Source: Candidatus Caenarcanales bacterium (GTDB lineage: Bacteria; Cyanobacteriota; Vampirovibrionia; LMEP-6097). From it: 64,000 bases of DNA. How positions within the stretch are numbered: position 1 is the stretch's first letter; each line of letters starts with the position of its first letter. The DNA lies in the NCBI GenBank assembly GCA_013216135.1, contig JABSOS010000006.1, forward strand, positions 62,001 through 126,000, written 5' to 3'. The notes beneath the pieces are model-generated. The model was not told the origin of the DNA and did not search any database. It was given only the letters and a program-made list of their open reading frames with translations. The translations under genes were made by a program, and so were the position numbers. This document shows, in pieces, positions 10,001 to 20,136 of this stretch.

Positions 10001-12160
10001 ATGTTTAACGAGAAGACAAAACAATTTACGATAGCTGGAAAAGAGATAGAGGTATCGACTGGAAAATTAGCAAGACAAGCGACTGGTGCTGTTCAAATCA
10101 AGTGTGGAGACACGATCTTATTGGTAACGGTTACAAAATCAGATAAAACGAAAAGTGAGCTTGATTACTTCCCGTTAATGGTTGATTTCGAAGAAAAGAT
10201 TTACTCAGTAGGTAGAATCCCTGGTGGATATAACAGAAGAGAAGGTAAAGCTAGTGATAAGGCAGTTCTTATTTCTAGATTGATCGATAGACCGATCAGA
10301 CCACTTTTCCCTAGTACTTACAGAAACGAAGTCCAAGTTAACGCTATGACTTTAAGTACTGACCAAACATTCCCACCTGATACTTTAGCTATGCTAGGTG
10401 TGGGTTTTGCTCTTGAGATTTCAGGTTTACCTGTTGCTGGCCCTGTAGGTGCAGTAAGAGTTGGTTTAGATGATAATGGTGAATTCATTCTTAACCCATC
10501 TGAAAATGAGATTTTAGTTTCTGATTTAGATCTAGTTATCGCTGGTACTGAAGATTCAGTAATGATGGTTGAAGCTGGAGCTAACTTCGTAGACGACGAG
10601 AAAGTTGTTGATGCGATCGAGTATGGTCACAAATTCATTCAAGAGCAAGTTAAATACATTAAAGAATTCTCAGCTGAGTTAGGAGTTGTTAAAGAAGAAT
10701 ACGTAGCTCCTGAAGCTAATGCTCAGTTAGTTGAAATCATTGCTACTAATGCTAGTGAAGATCTTAAAGCTTCTATGCAAAACGCTACTAAAGCATCTAG
10801 AAAAGAGTGGGTTGCTAAAGCACAAGAGAAAGTTGATGCAGCAATCGATGCACTTCCTGAAGATGATGCGCTGCACGAGTACTTACTAGATAATCCATAC
10901 GCTATGGGTAATGAGATGAAGTCTTTAGAGAAGAAACTTCTTAGAGCGCAAATCTCAGAAACTGGTGTGAGAGCTGATAATAGAGCTCCAGATCAAGTAA
11001 GACCACTTGATATTGAAGTAGGAAATATTCCTAAAGTTCACGGTGATGGTTTATTTACTAGAGGTAACACTCAAGTACTTTCTTTACTAATTCTTGCTTC
11101 TGAGAAGCTTGCAAGATTTTTAGATGGTATCGATTCTGAGACTGAAAAGCATTTCATGCATAACTATAATTTCCCAGGATGGTCTGTAGGTGAACCTAAG
11201 CCTAATAGAGGCCCAGGAAGAAGAGAAATTGGTCACGGAGCTTTAGCTGAAAGAGCGATCCAGCCTAGTTTACCTTCTAGAGAAGAATTCCCTTATGCAA
11301 TGAGAATCGTATCTGAAGTTTTAGAATCTAGTGGTTCTACTTCTATGGGAGCAACTTGTGGAAGTTCACTTGCATTATTAGACGCTGGTGTTCCAGTTAA
11401 GTCACCTGTATCTGGTATCGCGATGGGACTTATTAAAGAAGAATCTAAAACTACAGTTCTTTCTGATATCCATGAATTAGAAGATTTCTTAGGAGATATG
11501 GACTTTAAAGTTGCAGGTAACGATTCTGGTATCACTGCTCTTCAAATGGACATTAAGATCAAAGGAATCTCACTTGATATTTTAAGACAAGCTATCAGAC
11601 AAGCAAAAGCTGGTAGAGTTCATATCTTAAAAGCCATGACTGATGTAATCTCAGCTCCTAGAACTGAACTTAGAGCTAACAGTCCTAGAATCGATATGGT
11701 GAAAATTTCTACTGATAAGATTGGTGCAGTTATCGGCCCTTCTGGTAAAAACATTAAGTGGATTACTGAAGAAACTAACTGTGAGATTAATATCTCTGAT
11801 GAAGGTAATGTTGCGATCTACTCTTCTAATCAAGAGGAGTCTGACTTAGCTAAAAAATATGTTCTTGCTATCGCTGAAGGTGTGAAGCAAGGAGATGTTT
11901 GGGATGGTGAAGTTGTGAAAGTTCTTGATGGTGTTGGAGCTATCGTAGAGTTAATTCCAGGTGTATCTGGTCTAGTTCACATCTCTCAAATCGCTCACGA
12001 GAAAGTTCAGAAAGTTGATGATCACTTGAAAGTAGGCGATCAGATCAAAGTTCTTGTTCAAGGAATGGACTTTAAGGGTAGAGTGTCTCTATCTATTAAA
12101 GCTTTACTTGATGGTGGCGATAAAGAGAAAGAAAAGAAAGAAGAAGCACCAGCGGCTTAG
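10001..12160 (+). CDS. pnp: polyribonucleotide nucleotidyltransferase
   Basis: 719 aa; FEEKIYSVGRIPGG, KH (IGPSGKNIKWI) and S1 domains. Confidence 0.98.
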   Translation: MFNEKTKQFTIAGKEIEVSTGKLARQATGAVQIKCGDTILLVTVTKSDKTKSELDYFPLMVDFEEKIYSVGRIPGGYNRREGKASDKAVLISRLIDRPIRPLFPSTYRNEVQVNAMTLSTDQTFPPDTLAMLGVGFALEISGLPVAGPVGAVRVGLDDNGEFILNPSENEILVSDLDLVIAGTEDSVMMVEAGANFVDDEKVVDAIEYGHKFIQEQVKYIKEFSAELGVVKEEYVAPEANAQLVEIIATNASEDLKASMQNATKASRKEWVAKAQEKVDAAIDALPEDDALHEYLLDNPYAMGNEMKSLEKKLLRAQISETGVRADNRAPDQVRPLDIEVGNIPKVHGDGLFTRGNTQVLSLLILASEKLARFLDGIDSETEKHFMHNYNFPGWSVGEPKPNRGPGRREIGHGALAERAIQPSLPSREEFPYAMRIVSEVLESSGSTSMGATCGSSLALLDAGVPVKSPVSGIAMGLIKEESKTTVLSDIHELEDFLGDMDFKVAGNDSGITALQMDIKIKGISLDILRQAIRQAKAGRVHILKAMTDVISAPRTELRANSPRIDMVKISTDKIGAVIGPSGKNIKWITEETNCEINISDEGNVAIYSSNQEESDLAKKYVLAIAEGVKQGDVWDGEVVKVLDGVGAIVELIPGVSGLVHISQIAHEKVQKVDDHLKVGDQIKVLVQGMDFKGRVSLSIKALLDGGDKEKEKKEEAPAA

Positions 12161-12183
12161 TTTCTTTGATAAATCTAGATTTG

Positions 12184-12216
12184 AAAGAGACAGCATTTTG
12201 CTGTCTCTTTTTTTTA
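12184..12216 (+). terminator. rho-independent terminator of pnp
   Basis: aaagagacagcattttgctgtctctttttttt: strong stem plus T-run. Confidence 0.9.
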
Positions 12217-12257
12217 CTTAAAATTCAAATCCATGAATTGTGTTAAGATAAGACCTC

Positions 12258-13169
12258 GTGTTTAATAATAGAGCTGTAAATAAACTTGCACCATATGTGG
12301 TACTAGCTCCGATTGTATTACCAAATATTACTGCTTGTACTTCAGAGACTTTAAAAATTGGGTCAAATGATGAGACTAATAATAAACCTAAACAAGTATT
12401 AGTGGAAAATCAGTGTGTTGATACCCCAGAGTCAAGGACTTATGAAAGAAAATCGAGTCTCCACACATCTGATATTCAGAATAAACTTTTTGATTTAAAT
12501 AAGGAACAATTCAAAAAAGCATTACAGCTTTTGAGAAAGAATATGAGCCAATTAGAAAAACTTAGACCTGATATTGAATTAAAACCTTTAAAGGTTACAG
12601 ATGTACTTCGAGGAAATACTATATTTACTGTTGAACCTTCAACTAATCAAGAGTCTTTGATATTTAGTTTTGATTTGAATAGAGCAGATATTGATGAGCT
12701 TAAAGTTGAAGTTGATGCTAATACTGCACAGATAATTAATTTAGATATTATGAGTCAATGTCCGATTGAAGACAATGATCTTCATAGTATCACCACTGAG
12801 ATTCAAAGAGAAGTGTCTGAATCAGCTAAGTACCTTAAGACGATTAACATGAATGTAATAGGGGCATTTCGTAAAAAAACTTCCTCTGAATTGAATGAAA
12901 ATATCGCTAGATTGGATGTTAGTAATTCATGGAATAAGAATTTTAAGCTTAATTTAGATGATCGGGATTATAATTTACAGTTAACTAAAAAACCTTATGG
13001 TACAGACTTTCTTTTAAATATTAAAATTACCTCAGGTTCTGATTATTCCAAAGAATTTGTTTTCAATGATAGTCCTCAAAACAAACACGGTTGGCAGCTC
13101 TTTTATGACCATAAAGATACTGTTGAGGATCTAAATATTTTAAATGAACTTATGAAAAAGGCTGGATAA
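12258..13169 (+). CDS. hypothetical lipoprotein
   Basis: 303 aa, GTG start; signal peptide with lipobox-like NITAC. Confidence 0.65.
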   Translation: MFNNRAVNKLAPYVVLAPIVLPNITACTSETLKIGSNDETNNKPKQVLVENQCVDTPESRTYERKSSLHTSDIQNKLFDLNKEQFKKALQLLRKNMSQLEKLRPDIELKPLKVTDVLRGNTIFTVEPSTNQESLIFSFDLNRADIDELKVEVDANTAQIINLDIMSQCPIEDNDLHSITTEIQREVSESAKYLKTINMNVIGAFRKKTSSELNENIARLDVSNSWNKNFKLNLDDRDYNLQLTKKPYGTDFLLNIKITSGSDYSKEFVFNDSPQNKHGWQLFYDHKDTVEDLNILNELMKKAG

Positions 13170-13202
13170 TACTTTCTTTATTAAAAACTACCCATAAAAC
13201 AA

Positions 13203-13230
13203 AAAAAGGAGCTTAATGCTCCATTTTTTG
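13203..13230 (-). terminator. terminator downstream of 5S rRNA
   Basis: Minus strand: ATGGAGCATTAAGCTCCTTTTTTT stem-loop plus T-run. Confidence 0.8.
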
Positions 13231-13240
13231 TAAAATAAAA

Positions 13241-13356
13241 CCTAGCAATTAACTATCTTTCCAGGTCGTCTCCAACCAAGTATTGTCGCCGCAATCTGCC
13301 TTAACGATCGTGTTCGGGATGGGAACGGGTGTTTTACAGACGCTTCAAACGCTAGA
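13241..13356 (-). rRNA. rrf: 5S ribosomal RNA
   Basis: Minus strand contains CACCCGTTCCCATCCCGAACACGATCGTTAAGGC...GGCGACAATACTTGG; termini CUAGCG/UGCUAG can pair (helix I). Confidence 0.92.
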
Positions 13357-13362
13357 TTTAAT

Positions 13363-13392
13363 ATCTTAGCAATCGAGTTATGACTTTTGCAA
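13363..13392 (-). promoter_or_regulatory. sigma70-like promoter of the 5S rRNA gene
   Basis: Minus strand TTGCAA (13387-13392), 18-nt spacer, TAAGAT (13363-13368), 7 nt before the 5S 5' end. Confidence 0.6.
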
Positions 13393-13418
13393 GTTTTTGA
13401 ATTACTTTAACTTTTTCT

Positions 13419-14693
13419 TTAAGATTGGGCTTCTTCTGGAACTTCTGGGGCGATGATTTCTTTGATCTCATCTAGTATTTCCCTGGTTGCAAGAGGCTTT
13501 GCAAACCTTCTTAGTTTTCTTTTCTTCTCAAACAAAAGCTCATGTTTTTTTGAAAGTTCGATGATTAAATCAAATAAATTTAAATATCTTTTTTGAGTAC
13601 TTTCCTGGTCTTGCTGAATAACATAGGCACATTCAAAGTTTCTAAGTGCAAGCGCATTTTTCATTTGGTGGTTATTAGCTGCCCAAGGTAATGGGAAAAA
13701 GATTGGTATACACTGGGACATAGACATTTCAGCGCAGGTCATCGCCCCAGCACGACAAATCGCAATATCAGCTTCTTTACATAGATCCGCCATCTTATGC
13801 GAATAAGGCAAAACAGTATAGTTCTTATATTTTTTTGCGTCACCTTCTAGGTAGTAATCTACATGTTCTTTATAGAGGTTAGAACCAGTTACGTGAGTAA
13901 TAGATATTTTTTTCCCAAATACTTCTATACGGTCATTTAATTCAGCAAAGCCATTAATGATGTAACCAATACAATCATTAATAAACCGTGATCCTTGACT
14001 ACCACCGCTTACTAGAATTTTTACATTATGTTGGTCGACTAGTTTTTTTCTTTTAGTTTTAGCAATAGTCATAGAAAATTCATTTTTTTCAAGATCTCCC
14101 ATGAAAAATTTATCTTTCTGAGCCTTGGCTTTGAGCACTTCTGAAGGGTCTAATTCGTCATAAACTCTGACAAAATCATGGGCAACAGGGTTTCCCGTAT
14201 ATTTGTACTTTTTATTTAAAGCTAGTTTCATAGGAAAACCTAGAGTTACTTTTTTAGCAAAGCGTCTAAAGATTTTATTAACTAAGCCAAAGCATGAATC
14301 TAGGTTATGTATTAAAAATGGTGTATTGGTAACGATGCAAGCACAAAATACAGGTGCCGCTACATACCCCCCTGTCCCCATGACGACGTCGATTTTGTTT
14401 TGTTTAATGTAATTTATTGACTCTTTATAAGCTCTATGAAAGGTACCTAGCCATTTTAGCTTTTCTGATAACTTTGCTTTACGAGATGGTAGCTTAGGGG
14501 CGTCTAAGCCTAAAAATTGAATATAATCCCTACGGGCGACCAAATCTTCTTCGAGCTTTCCTCGGTTACCAATGTAATACGTTGCCTTTAACGGGCAATC
14601 TGTATGTTTATTTTCGTAGTTTATTAGCTCAGCGATAGCTAAACAGGGGTATATATGACCACCTGTGCCACCACCCGTGAATGCAATATGCAT
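13419..14693 (-). CDS. murG: UDP-N-acetylglucosamine--N-acetylmuramyl-(pentapeptide) transferase
   Basis: MHIAFTGGGTGGHIYPCLAIAEL; VSGGSQGSRFIN. Confidence 0.96.
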   Translation of the reverse strand: MHIAFTGGGTGGHIYPCLAIAELINYENKHTDCPLKATYYIGNRGKLEEDLVARRDYIQFLGLDAPKLPSRKAKLSEKLKWLGTFHRAYKESINYIKQNKIDVVMGTGGYVAAPVFCACIVTNTPFLIHNLDSCFGLVNKIFRRFAKKVTLGFPMKLALNKKYKYTGNPVAHDFVRVYDELDPSEVLKAKAQKDKFFMGDLEKNEFSMTIAKTKRKKLVDQHNVKILVSGGSQGSRFINDCIGYIINGFAELNDRIEVFGKKISITHVTGSNLYKEHVDYYLEGDAKKYKNYTVLPYSHKMADLCKEADIAICRAGAMTCAEMSMSQCIPIFFPLPWAANNHQMKNALALRNFECAYVIQQDQESTQKRYLNLFDLIIELSKKHELLFEKKRKLRRFAKPLATREILDEIKEIIAPEVPEEAQS

Positions 14694-14820
14694 AGCTTCC
14701 TTCTTTTTACTTGAGCTTATTATTTTTTACCCAAATATACTCATATAATGCCATAGATTTGTAAAAAAAATACTCTTTTAAGGTAATTTTCCTTGATTCA
14801 TGGGATAATTTAGCAATAAC

Positions 14821-15705
14821 ATGTCTGAATCTCAAGAAGTCGCGAAAATAAATTGGGTAAACACACTTTACCTTATTATTAGTCCTATAGTATCTATAGC
14901 AGCTTTAGCTTACTGGTTTTATAAGGGCTGGTTTAACTGGAATACAGCGATACTTTTCCTAGTATTTGCTTCGATAATTGAATTGAGCATCACAGCTGGC
15001 TACCATAGGCTTTTCTCTCATAGGACATATAAGGCTAATACCTTCGTGAAGCTTTTCTTCTTATGTTTCGGAGCGGCGGCTTTGCAAAGCTCAGCCTACT
15101 TATGGTCTTTAGACCATAGAGTGCATCATCAGCACGTTGATCATAAAGAAAAAGATCCATACAGTATTAAAAAAGGTTTCATGTGGGCTCATATCACTTG
15201 GTTATTCTATAAGAAAGATGAACAATTAGATGAAGTTCACGCTCCTGATTTAGATAGCGATACATTAGTACAGTGGCAACATAAGTATTGGGTTTATTTA
15301 GGTGCCTTCTTTGGCTTTATATTACCTGCAATGATTGCACACTTCGCTTGGAATGATTTCTTTGGTGGATTATTTGTCGCAGGTTTCTTTAGATCTGTGG
15401 TTAACCATCATGCGACATTCTTAATTAACTCTGTTTCTCACTGCATCGGTAAACAGACATATTCTGATACCCATAGTGCTCGTGATAACTGGTTTACAGC
15501 TTTACTTACCTTTGGTGAAGGTTATCATAATTTCCACCATGAATTCCCTTCAGATTACAGAAATGGAATTCGTTTCTATCACTACGATCCTAGTAAGTGG
15601 TTAATCTATGGTCTTTCTCTGATCGGCTGGACTTATGATTTGAAAAGGGTTAGCGCTTCTATTATTAATAGAAAAAGAGAAGCTATGCTTGCTAAAGCTG
15701 CATAA
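14821..15705 (+). CDS. acyl-CoA/fatty acid desaturase (delta-9 type)
   Basis: His boxes HRLFSH, HRVHHQHVD, HNFHHEFP. Confidence 0.93.
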   Translation: MSESQEVAKINWVNTLYLIISPIVSIAALAYWFYKGWFNWNTAILFLVFASIIELSITAGYHRLFSHRTYKANTFVKLFFLCFGAAALQSSAYLWSLDHRVHHQHVDHKEKDPYSIKKGFMWAHITWLFYKKDEQLDEVHAPDLDSDTLVQWQHKYWVYLGAFFGFILPAMIAHFAWNDFFGGLFVAGFFRSVVNHHATFLINSVSHCIGKQTYSDTHSARDNWFTALLTFGEGYHNFHHEFPSDYRNGIRFYHYDPSKWLIYGLSLIGWTYDLKRVSASIINRKREAMLAKAA

Positions 15706-15743
15706 GTTAGTTAGCTTATAGTGAATCTGGGTTTATATAAATT

Positions 15744-16031
15744 ATGCTAAGTCCTGAAGAAAAGGTTGAATTAACTCATTTTTTAAATAGACTTCAAGGC
15801 AAAGAAGTGCGTGTTGAGCTTGCATCTAGGCTTAATGTCGGTTACAGGGTTTCTTTTGCTGTTACAGTTTCAGCTGCAGCTGGGAAAACTTATAATTTTA
15901 CTAGTGATAGCGGTAATGCTTCAGTATTTATAGATCCAGAGGAGGCTGAAGCTTATAGTTCAGATCATACTTCTATAAGTTTGGTTTATGGAGATGATTT
16001 GATTACTGTTAGATACGGTAGAACTAGGTAG
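15744..16031 (+). CDS. hypothetical small protein
   Basis: 95 aa ORF followed by hairpin. Confidence 0.5.
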   Translation: MLSPEEKVELTHFLNRLQGKEVRVELASRLNVGYRVSFAVTVSAAAGKTYNFTSDSGNASVFIDPEEAEAYSSDHTSISLVYGDDLITVRYGRTR

Positions 16032-16046
16032 TTTTTCCTAGTTTTG
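16022..16046. terminator. terminator-like hairpin between convergent genes
   Basis: aactagg-tagttttt-cctagtttt. Confidence 0.5.
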
Positions 16047-16048
16047 GC

Positions 16049-17857
16049 TTAAGCCTGAGGAGCTGCATTTGATGTTCCGTTCATTTTTCCTGTAAGCACT
16101 CCACTCTCGTTTACAAAATAAATATCATCGGTATTGTCCCAGTATCTTCTTTGCTGAAGGCTTTTTAATTGAATGTATAATTTCTCACCATTTTCAAGTT
16201 TATGTTTTTTGATATATTCTATAGCATCATCTAGATGTGAACTTAAAGAATCACTTTCTGCTTGTGAACCAAATACTTCCCCCAAGAAATAATAGACTTG
16301 TTCAATGCTTAAAACTCTTTCTCCCATTATCTTTTGGAACTCTTGATCTAGCTTCTTTATTTTTGATTTAATTATTTTTTGTTCTTTTTCTGAATTTAAG
16401 TTTTTATATTCGTTAAGCTTATTTAATTTCTCTTCTAATTTTTCAACTTGTACTCGAATTAATTTAGCTTCACTAATTATTTGCTCTAATTCTTGGTCAG
16501 ACACTTTTATTTCATTTAGTAGCTTACCAGCAAGTGGTGTTGTAACATTTGGTCTTGTTGTTGAGCTGAATATTGGTTTGGTAACTTCATATCCATCATA
16601 GTTATAAGACCAGTCCTCCCCATTTATAAAATGTCCTCCGACAATATTTATTTTTGGATCCTTGCCGACTATGAGTCCAGTTATATTAATATTTTCGTGT
16701 GAAGGTTTATATTTATTTCCGGCAGCAATATTTATTTTGGCAACCTTGGGGTTCTTAGCTAATTTTTCTATAGTTTCCACTTCATTTCTTAGCCAGTCTG
16801 GCTTTGAATTTATGGCATGTTTTCTGATTTTTTCGAGGTCTTCTTCACTTATATCATTTGGATTAAAGCTTGTTAAGTTCGTTCCATACTCTGCATTAAA
16901 AGCTTCTAATGTCGGTGCATCATCCCATGGAAATGATTCTTCGGTAAGTGGATATGAAAGATTCACGATTAATCCTTCTTGGTTCTCATTTTGAGAAGCT
17001 ATAGAGTCAGCCATTTTAAAAAAACTTACTTGGCGATCATATTTATCTTCTAAGCCAGGGACATCGTAAGAAATTGAAAATACTTCATCATATTTTAAGT
17101 TATTTGATTTAGCAAGTTCCTCGTTGATGAAAAAATCGTGCCCTGTTCTATGACGTGCACTTTCCATTGATATTGCTCTAATTTTTTTGAAATCATATAT
17201 AACTGTATTAAATTTCTCTCCATCTAAAAAGTCTAGTTCCTCAATTTTAATATTCCTGAGTTGTTTTTGAAGTTTTGTATGGTCTTTATTCAGTAATTTT
17301 TTTGGTATATTTTGAAATGTGAGAAGTGTGTTCATAGCTTCTTGCTCTGATATTTTCGTAGTATCTTCCCGGGAGTAATTATCTATATTTTCAAAGTAAT
17401 CAGATAAAAGTTTTTTCAATGCCTCTTTTTCATTTTGGCTAAATGATTTTGAGTTACTGATTTTGGCTAACAACTCCTTTTCTGATAAGTAGATGGAATC
17501 TGGTGAAATTGCACTAGAAGGATTTATATCATTAATCTCTTGAGATATTTCCTGTTTTACTTCTACTGAAGCTATTTTCTCCCAATTATTTTTGATATGC
17601 GTGAATGTTAATGATAAACGAGAGTCTTTAAATTCATGTTCTAAACTCAGAAATTCATCAAGGTCTAATTGACCATTTTTATCGCCATTTGTGTCAGCAG
17701 CTATAAATTCTTCGGTAAAGCTCTGTGCAAGCCTTTCATTTAGTCCTTGTTTGACAAGGAAATTACTTATACTTTTATCATCGAATTGATTTTGGCTTTG
17801 ATTTCGATTGAAATATTTGCGAAGTAAATTGCCTAATCCTAGAAAATTTGTGACCAT
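16049..17857 (-). CDS. EF-hand protein with subtilase-like (S8) motifs, divergent
   Basis: DTNGDKNGQLDLDEF (EF-hand); INIAAGN (oxyanion Asn-like); C-terminal NGTSNAAPQ (GTSxAAP catalytic Ser-like). Confidence 0.6.
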   Translation of the reverse strand: MVTNFLGLGNLLRKYFNRNQSQNQFDDKSISNFLVKQGLNERLAQSFTEEFIAADTNGDKNGQLDLDEFLSLEHEFKDSRLSLTFTHIKNNWEKIASVEVKQEISQEINDINPSSAISPDSIYLSEKELLAKISNSKSFSQNEKEALKKLLSDYFENIDNYSREDTTKISEQEAMNTLLTFQNIPKKLLNKDHTKLQKQLRNIKIEELDFLDGEKFNTVIYDFKKIRAISMESARHRTGHDFFINEELAKSNNLKYDEVFSISYDVPGLEDKYDRQVSFFKMADSIASQNENQEGLIVNLSYPLTEESFPWDDAPTLEAFNAEYGTNLTSFNPNDISEEDLEKIRKHAINSKPDWLRNEVETIEKLAKNPKVAKINIAAGNKYKPSHENINITGLIVGKDPKINIVGGHFINGEDWSYNYDGYEVTKPIFSSTTRPNVTTPLAGKLLNEIKVSDQELEQIISEAKLIRVQVEKLEEKLNKLNEYKNLNSEKEQKIIKSKIKKLDQEFQKIMGERVLSIEQVYYFLGEVFGSQAESDSLSSHLDDAIEYIKKHKLENGEKLYIQLKSLQQRRYWDNTDDIYFVNESGVLTGKMNGTSNAAPQA

Positions 17858-18084
17858 AGTTTAGTTGCTCTTTATTTGGGAGTGTCTCCTTTAAATAGCT
17901 CGGAAAATTTTAATCCGAGTTCCTTTGCCCGTATGTACGTATTTATACAAGTGGTCTTATATGGATCTTTTGATAGTCTGAACTTAATTTAATTTTTATT
18001 GCTTAAATAAAATAAAAGTGATTTTCGTATTTTCCTTAAAAAATTTATGACTCATAGCATCAATGCTAAAATATATACTTAACC

Positions 18085-20121
18085 GTGGTAATGACAAGTT
18101 CTGAAAAACCTAATACTAACTACTCAGCTCAAAATATTGAGGTCTTAGAAGGCTTAGAAGCTGTTCGTAAAAGACCTGGTATGTACATTGGTGGTACAGA
18201 CCATAAAGCTTTACATCACTGTGTTTATGAGATTATTAATAACTCTGTGGATGAGGCTTTAGCTGGGCATTGTGACACTATTAATGTTGTTATCTATGAA
18301 GATGGTGCCGTGTCTATTGAAGATAATGGTCGTGGTATCCCTACTGATATCGTAGCTAAGACTGGACTATCTGGCGTGGAAACTGTTTTTACTGTACTTC
18401 ACGCTGGTGGTAAATTCGGTGGTGAAGACTCTAGTTATAAAGTATCTGGTGGTCTACACGGGGTTGGTGCGAGTTGTGTAAACGCTGTATCTGAAAAGCT
18501 TCAAGTCGAAGTATATAGAAATGGTGAAATTAATTTTGTTGAATTTAGAGGAAGAGTAGCTAAAGGTGAAACTGTAGGTGCTCCAGCTGAAGCTCTTAAA
18601 GTTATCGGATCTACTGATAAGAGAGGTACTAAAGTTACTTTCTGGCCTGATGATCAAGTTTTCTCTGAAACTAATTCTAGTGGTCATACTTTTGTTCCTG
18701 AGTTTAACTTAGAGACTTTAGCTAAAACCTTTAGGGAAATGACTTTCTTAAATAAAGGTCTAAAAATCACATTTGAAGATAGACGTCTTAAAGAAGATGA
18801 TGAAAGAAGATTTCATGAGTATCATAACCCGGAAGGACTTTTGAGTTATGTTAAGTTCTTAAACGAATCTAAGCATGCGATTCATAAGTCTGTTTTCTCT
18901 TGTCACTCTTCAGCGAATGATGTTGAAGTTGAAGTTTCACTTCAGTATACAGATAGCTATCACGAAACTATTTTAACTTTCGCTAATAACATTAATAACC
19001 CTGACGGTGGTACTCACATGACTGGGTTTAAGAATACTATGACAAGAGCGATTAATGATTTCGCTCGTAAAAGTGCTCTAGTAAAAGAAAAAGAAGATAA
19101 TTTAACTGGTGATGATATCCGTGAAGGTGTTACTGCTATCGTTTCAGTTAAAGTAAAAGATCCTCAATTCGAGTCTCAGACGAAGGTTAAGCTTTTAAAC
19201 AATGAAGTTGTTTCTGCTGTGCAGGCTGTTTTAGGAGCAGCTTTAGAGGATTGGTTAGATAAAAACCCTAAAGAAGCTAAAGCTATTGTTAATAAAGCGA
19301 TCATGGCTCGTAAGGCTCGTGAAGCTGCTAAGAAAGCTAGAAGTGCTGTTCGTAGACAGTCAGCTTTAGAAGGAAGTACTGGAATCCCAGGTAAATTATC
19401 TGATTGTTCTAACACTGATGCTGATATCTGTGAAATCTACCTAGTTGAGGGTGATTCAGCGGGTGGCTCAGCTAAGCAGGGGCGTGATAGGAATTATCAA
19501 GCGATTTTACCATTGAGAGGTAAGATTTTAAATGTTGAAAGAGCTACTATTGATAAGCTTTACGATAACAATGAAATCCAAGCTATGATCCAAGCTATAG
19601 GACTTGTTCCTGCAGATGAAGGTGAAGGTAAAAAGACAGATGCTGTCCTAAAGATGGATGGTGATAATTTAGATCTTAAGAAACTTCGTTATAAAAGAGT
19701 TATAGTTATGACGGATGCGGACGTTGATGGAGCGCATATTAGAACTTTATTACTTACTTTCTTCTTTAGATACTCTAGACAGCTAGTTGAAAATGGAAAC
19801 ATTTTCGTAGCTCAACCACCACTTTATAAAGTTGAGTATAAGAATAAAACTAGATATGTTTATAACGATGAAGAGCTTGAGATTGCTCTTGCTGAAGTTG
19901 GTCCTAAAGCTAACATTCAGAGATTTAAAGGTCTGGGTGAGATGATGCCTGAACAGTTATGGGATACCACTATGAATCCTGAGACTAGAGTTCTTAAGAA
20001 AGTTCTTATCGAAGATGCTGAAGAAGCTAGCCGTATCTTTGATGTTCTTATGGGTGACATAGTTCCACCACGTAAGAAGTTTATTGAAGAATATGCTGGT
20101 TTAGCTGTTCTTGATGTTTAA
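18085..20121 (+). CDS. gyrB: DNA gyrase subunit B
   Basis: EGLEAVRKRPGMYIGGTD, YLVEGDSAGGSAKQGRDR, MTDADVDGAHIRTLLLTFF; GTG start. Confidence 0.97.
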   Translation: MVMTSSEKPNTNYSAQNIEVLEGLEAVRKRPGMYIGGTDHKALHHCVYEIINNSVDEALAGHCDTINVVIYEDGAVSIEDNGRGIPTDIVAKTGLSGVETVFTVLHAGGKFGGEDSSYKVSGGLHGVGASCVNAVSEKLQVEVYRNGEINFVEFRGRVAKGETVGAPAEALKVIGSTDKRGTKVTFWPDDQVFSETNSSGHTFVPEFNLETLAKTFREMTFLNKGLKITFEDRRLKEDDERRFHEYHNPEGLLSYVKFLNESKHAIHKSVFSCHSSANDVEVEVSLQYTDSYHETILTFANNINNPDGGTHMTGFKNTMTRAINDFARKSALVKEKEDNLTGDDIREGVTAIVSVKVKDPQFESQTKVKLLNNEVVSAVQAVLGAALEDWLDKNPKEAKAIVNKAIMARKAREAAKKARSAVRRQSALEGSTGIPGKLSDCSNTDADICEIYLVEGDSAGGSAKQGRDRNYQAILPLRGKILNVERATIDKLYDNNEIQAMIQAIGLVPADEGEGKKTDAVLKMDGDNLDLKKLRYKRVIVMTDADVDGAHIRTLLLTFFFRYSRQLVENGNIFVAQPPLYKVEYKNKTRYVYNDEELEIALAEVGPKANIQRFKGLGEMMPEQLWDTTMNPETRVLKKVLIEDAEEASRIFDVLMGDIVPPRKKFIEEYAGLAVLDV

Positions 20122-20136
20122 GATTATTTTTTGATT

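Noticed and set aside
16662-16994. Plus-strand ORFs antisense to minus-strand genes (14203, 16662, 21438, 24530, 31517, 32641, 41296, 43188, 43351, 45014, 50625, 51379, 58928)
   Set aside because: Shadow ORFs of real coding regions.
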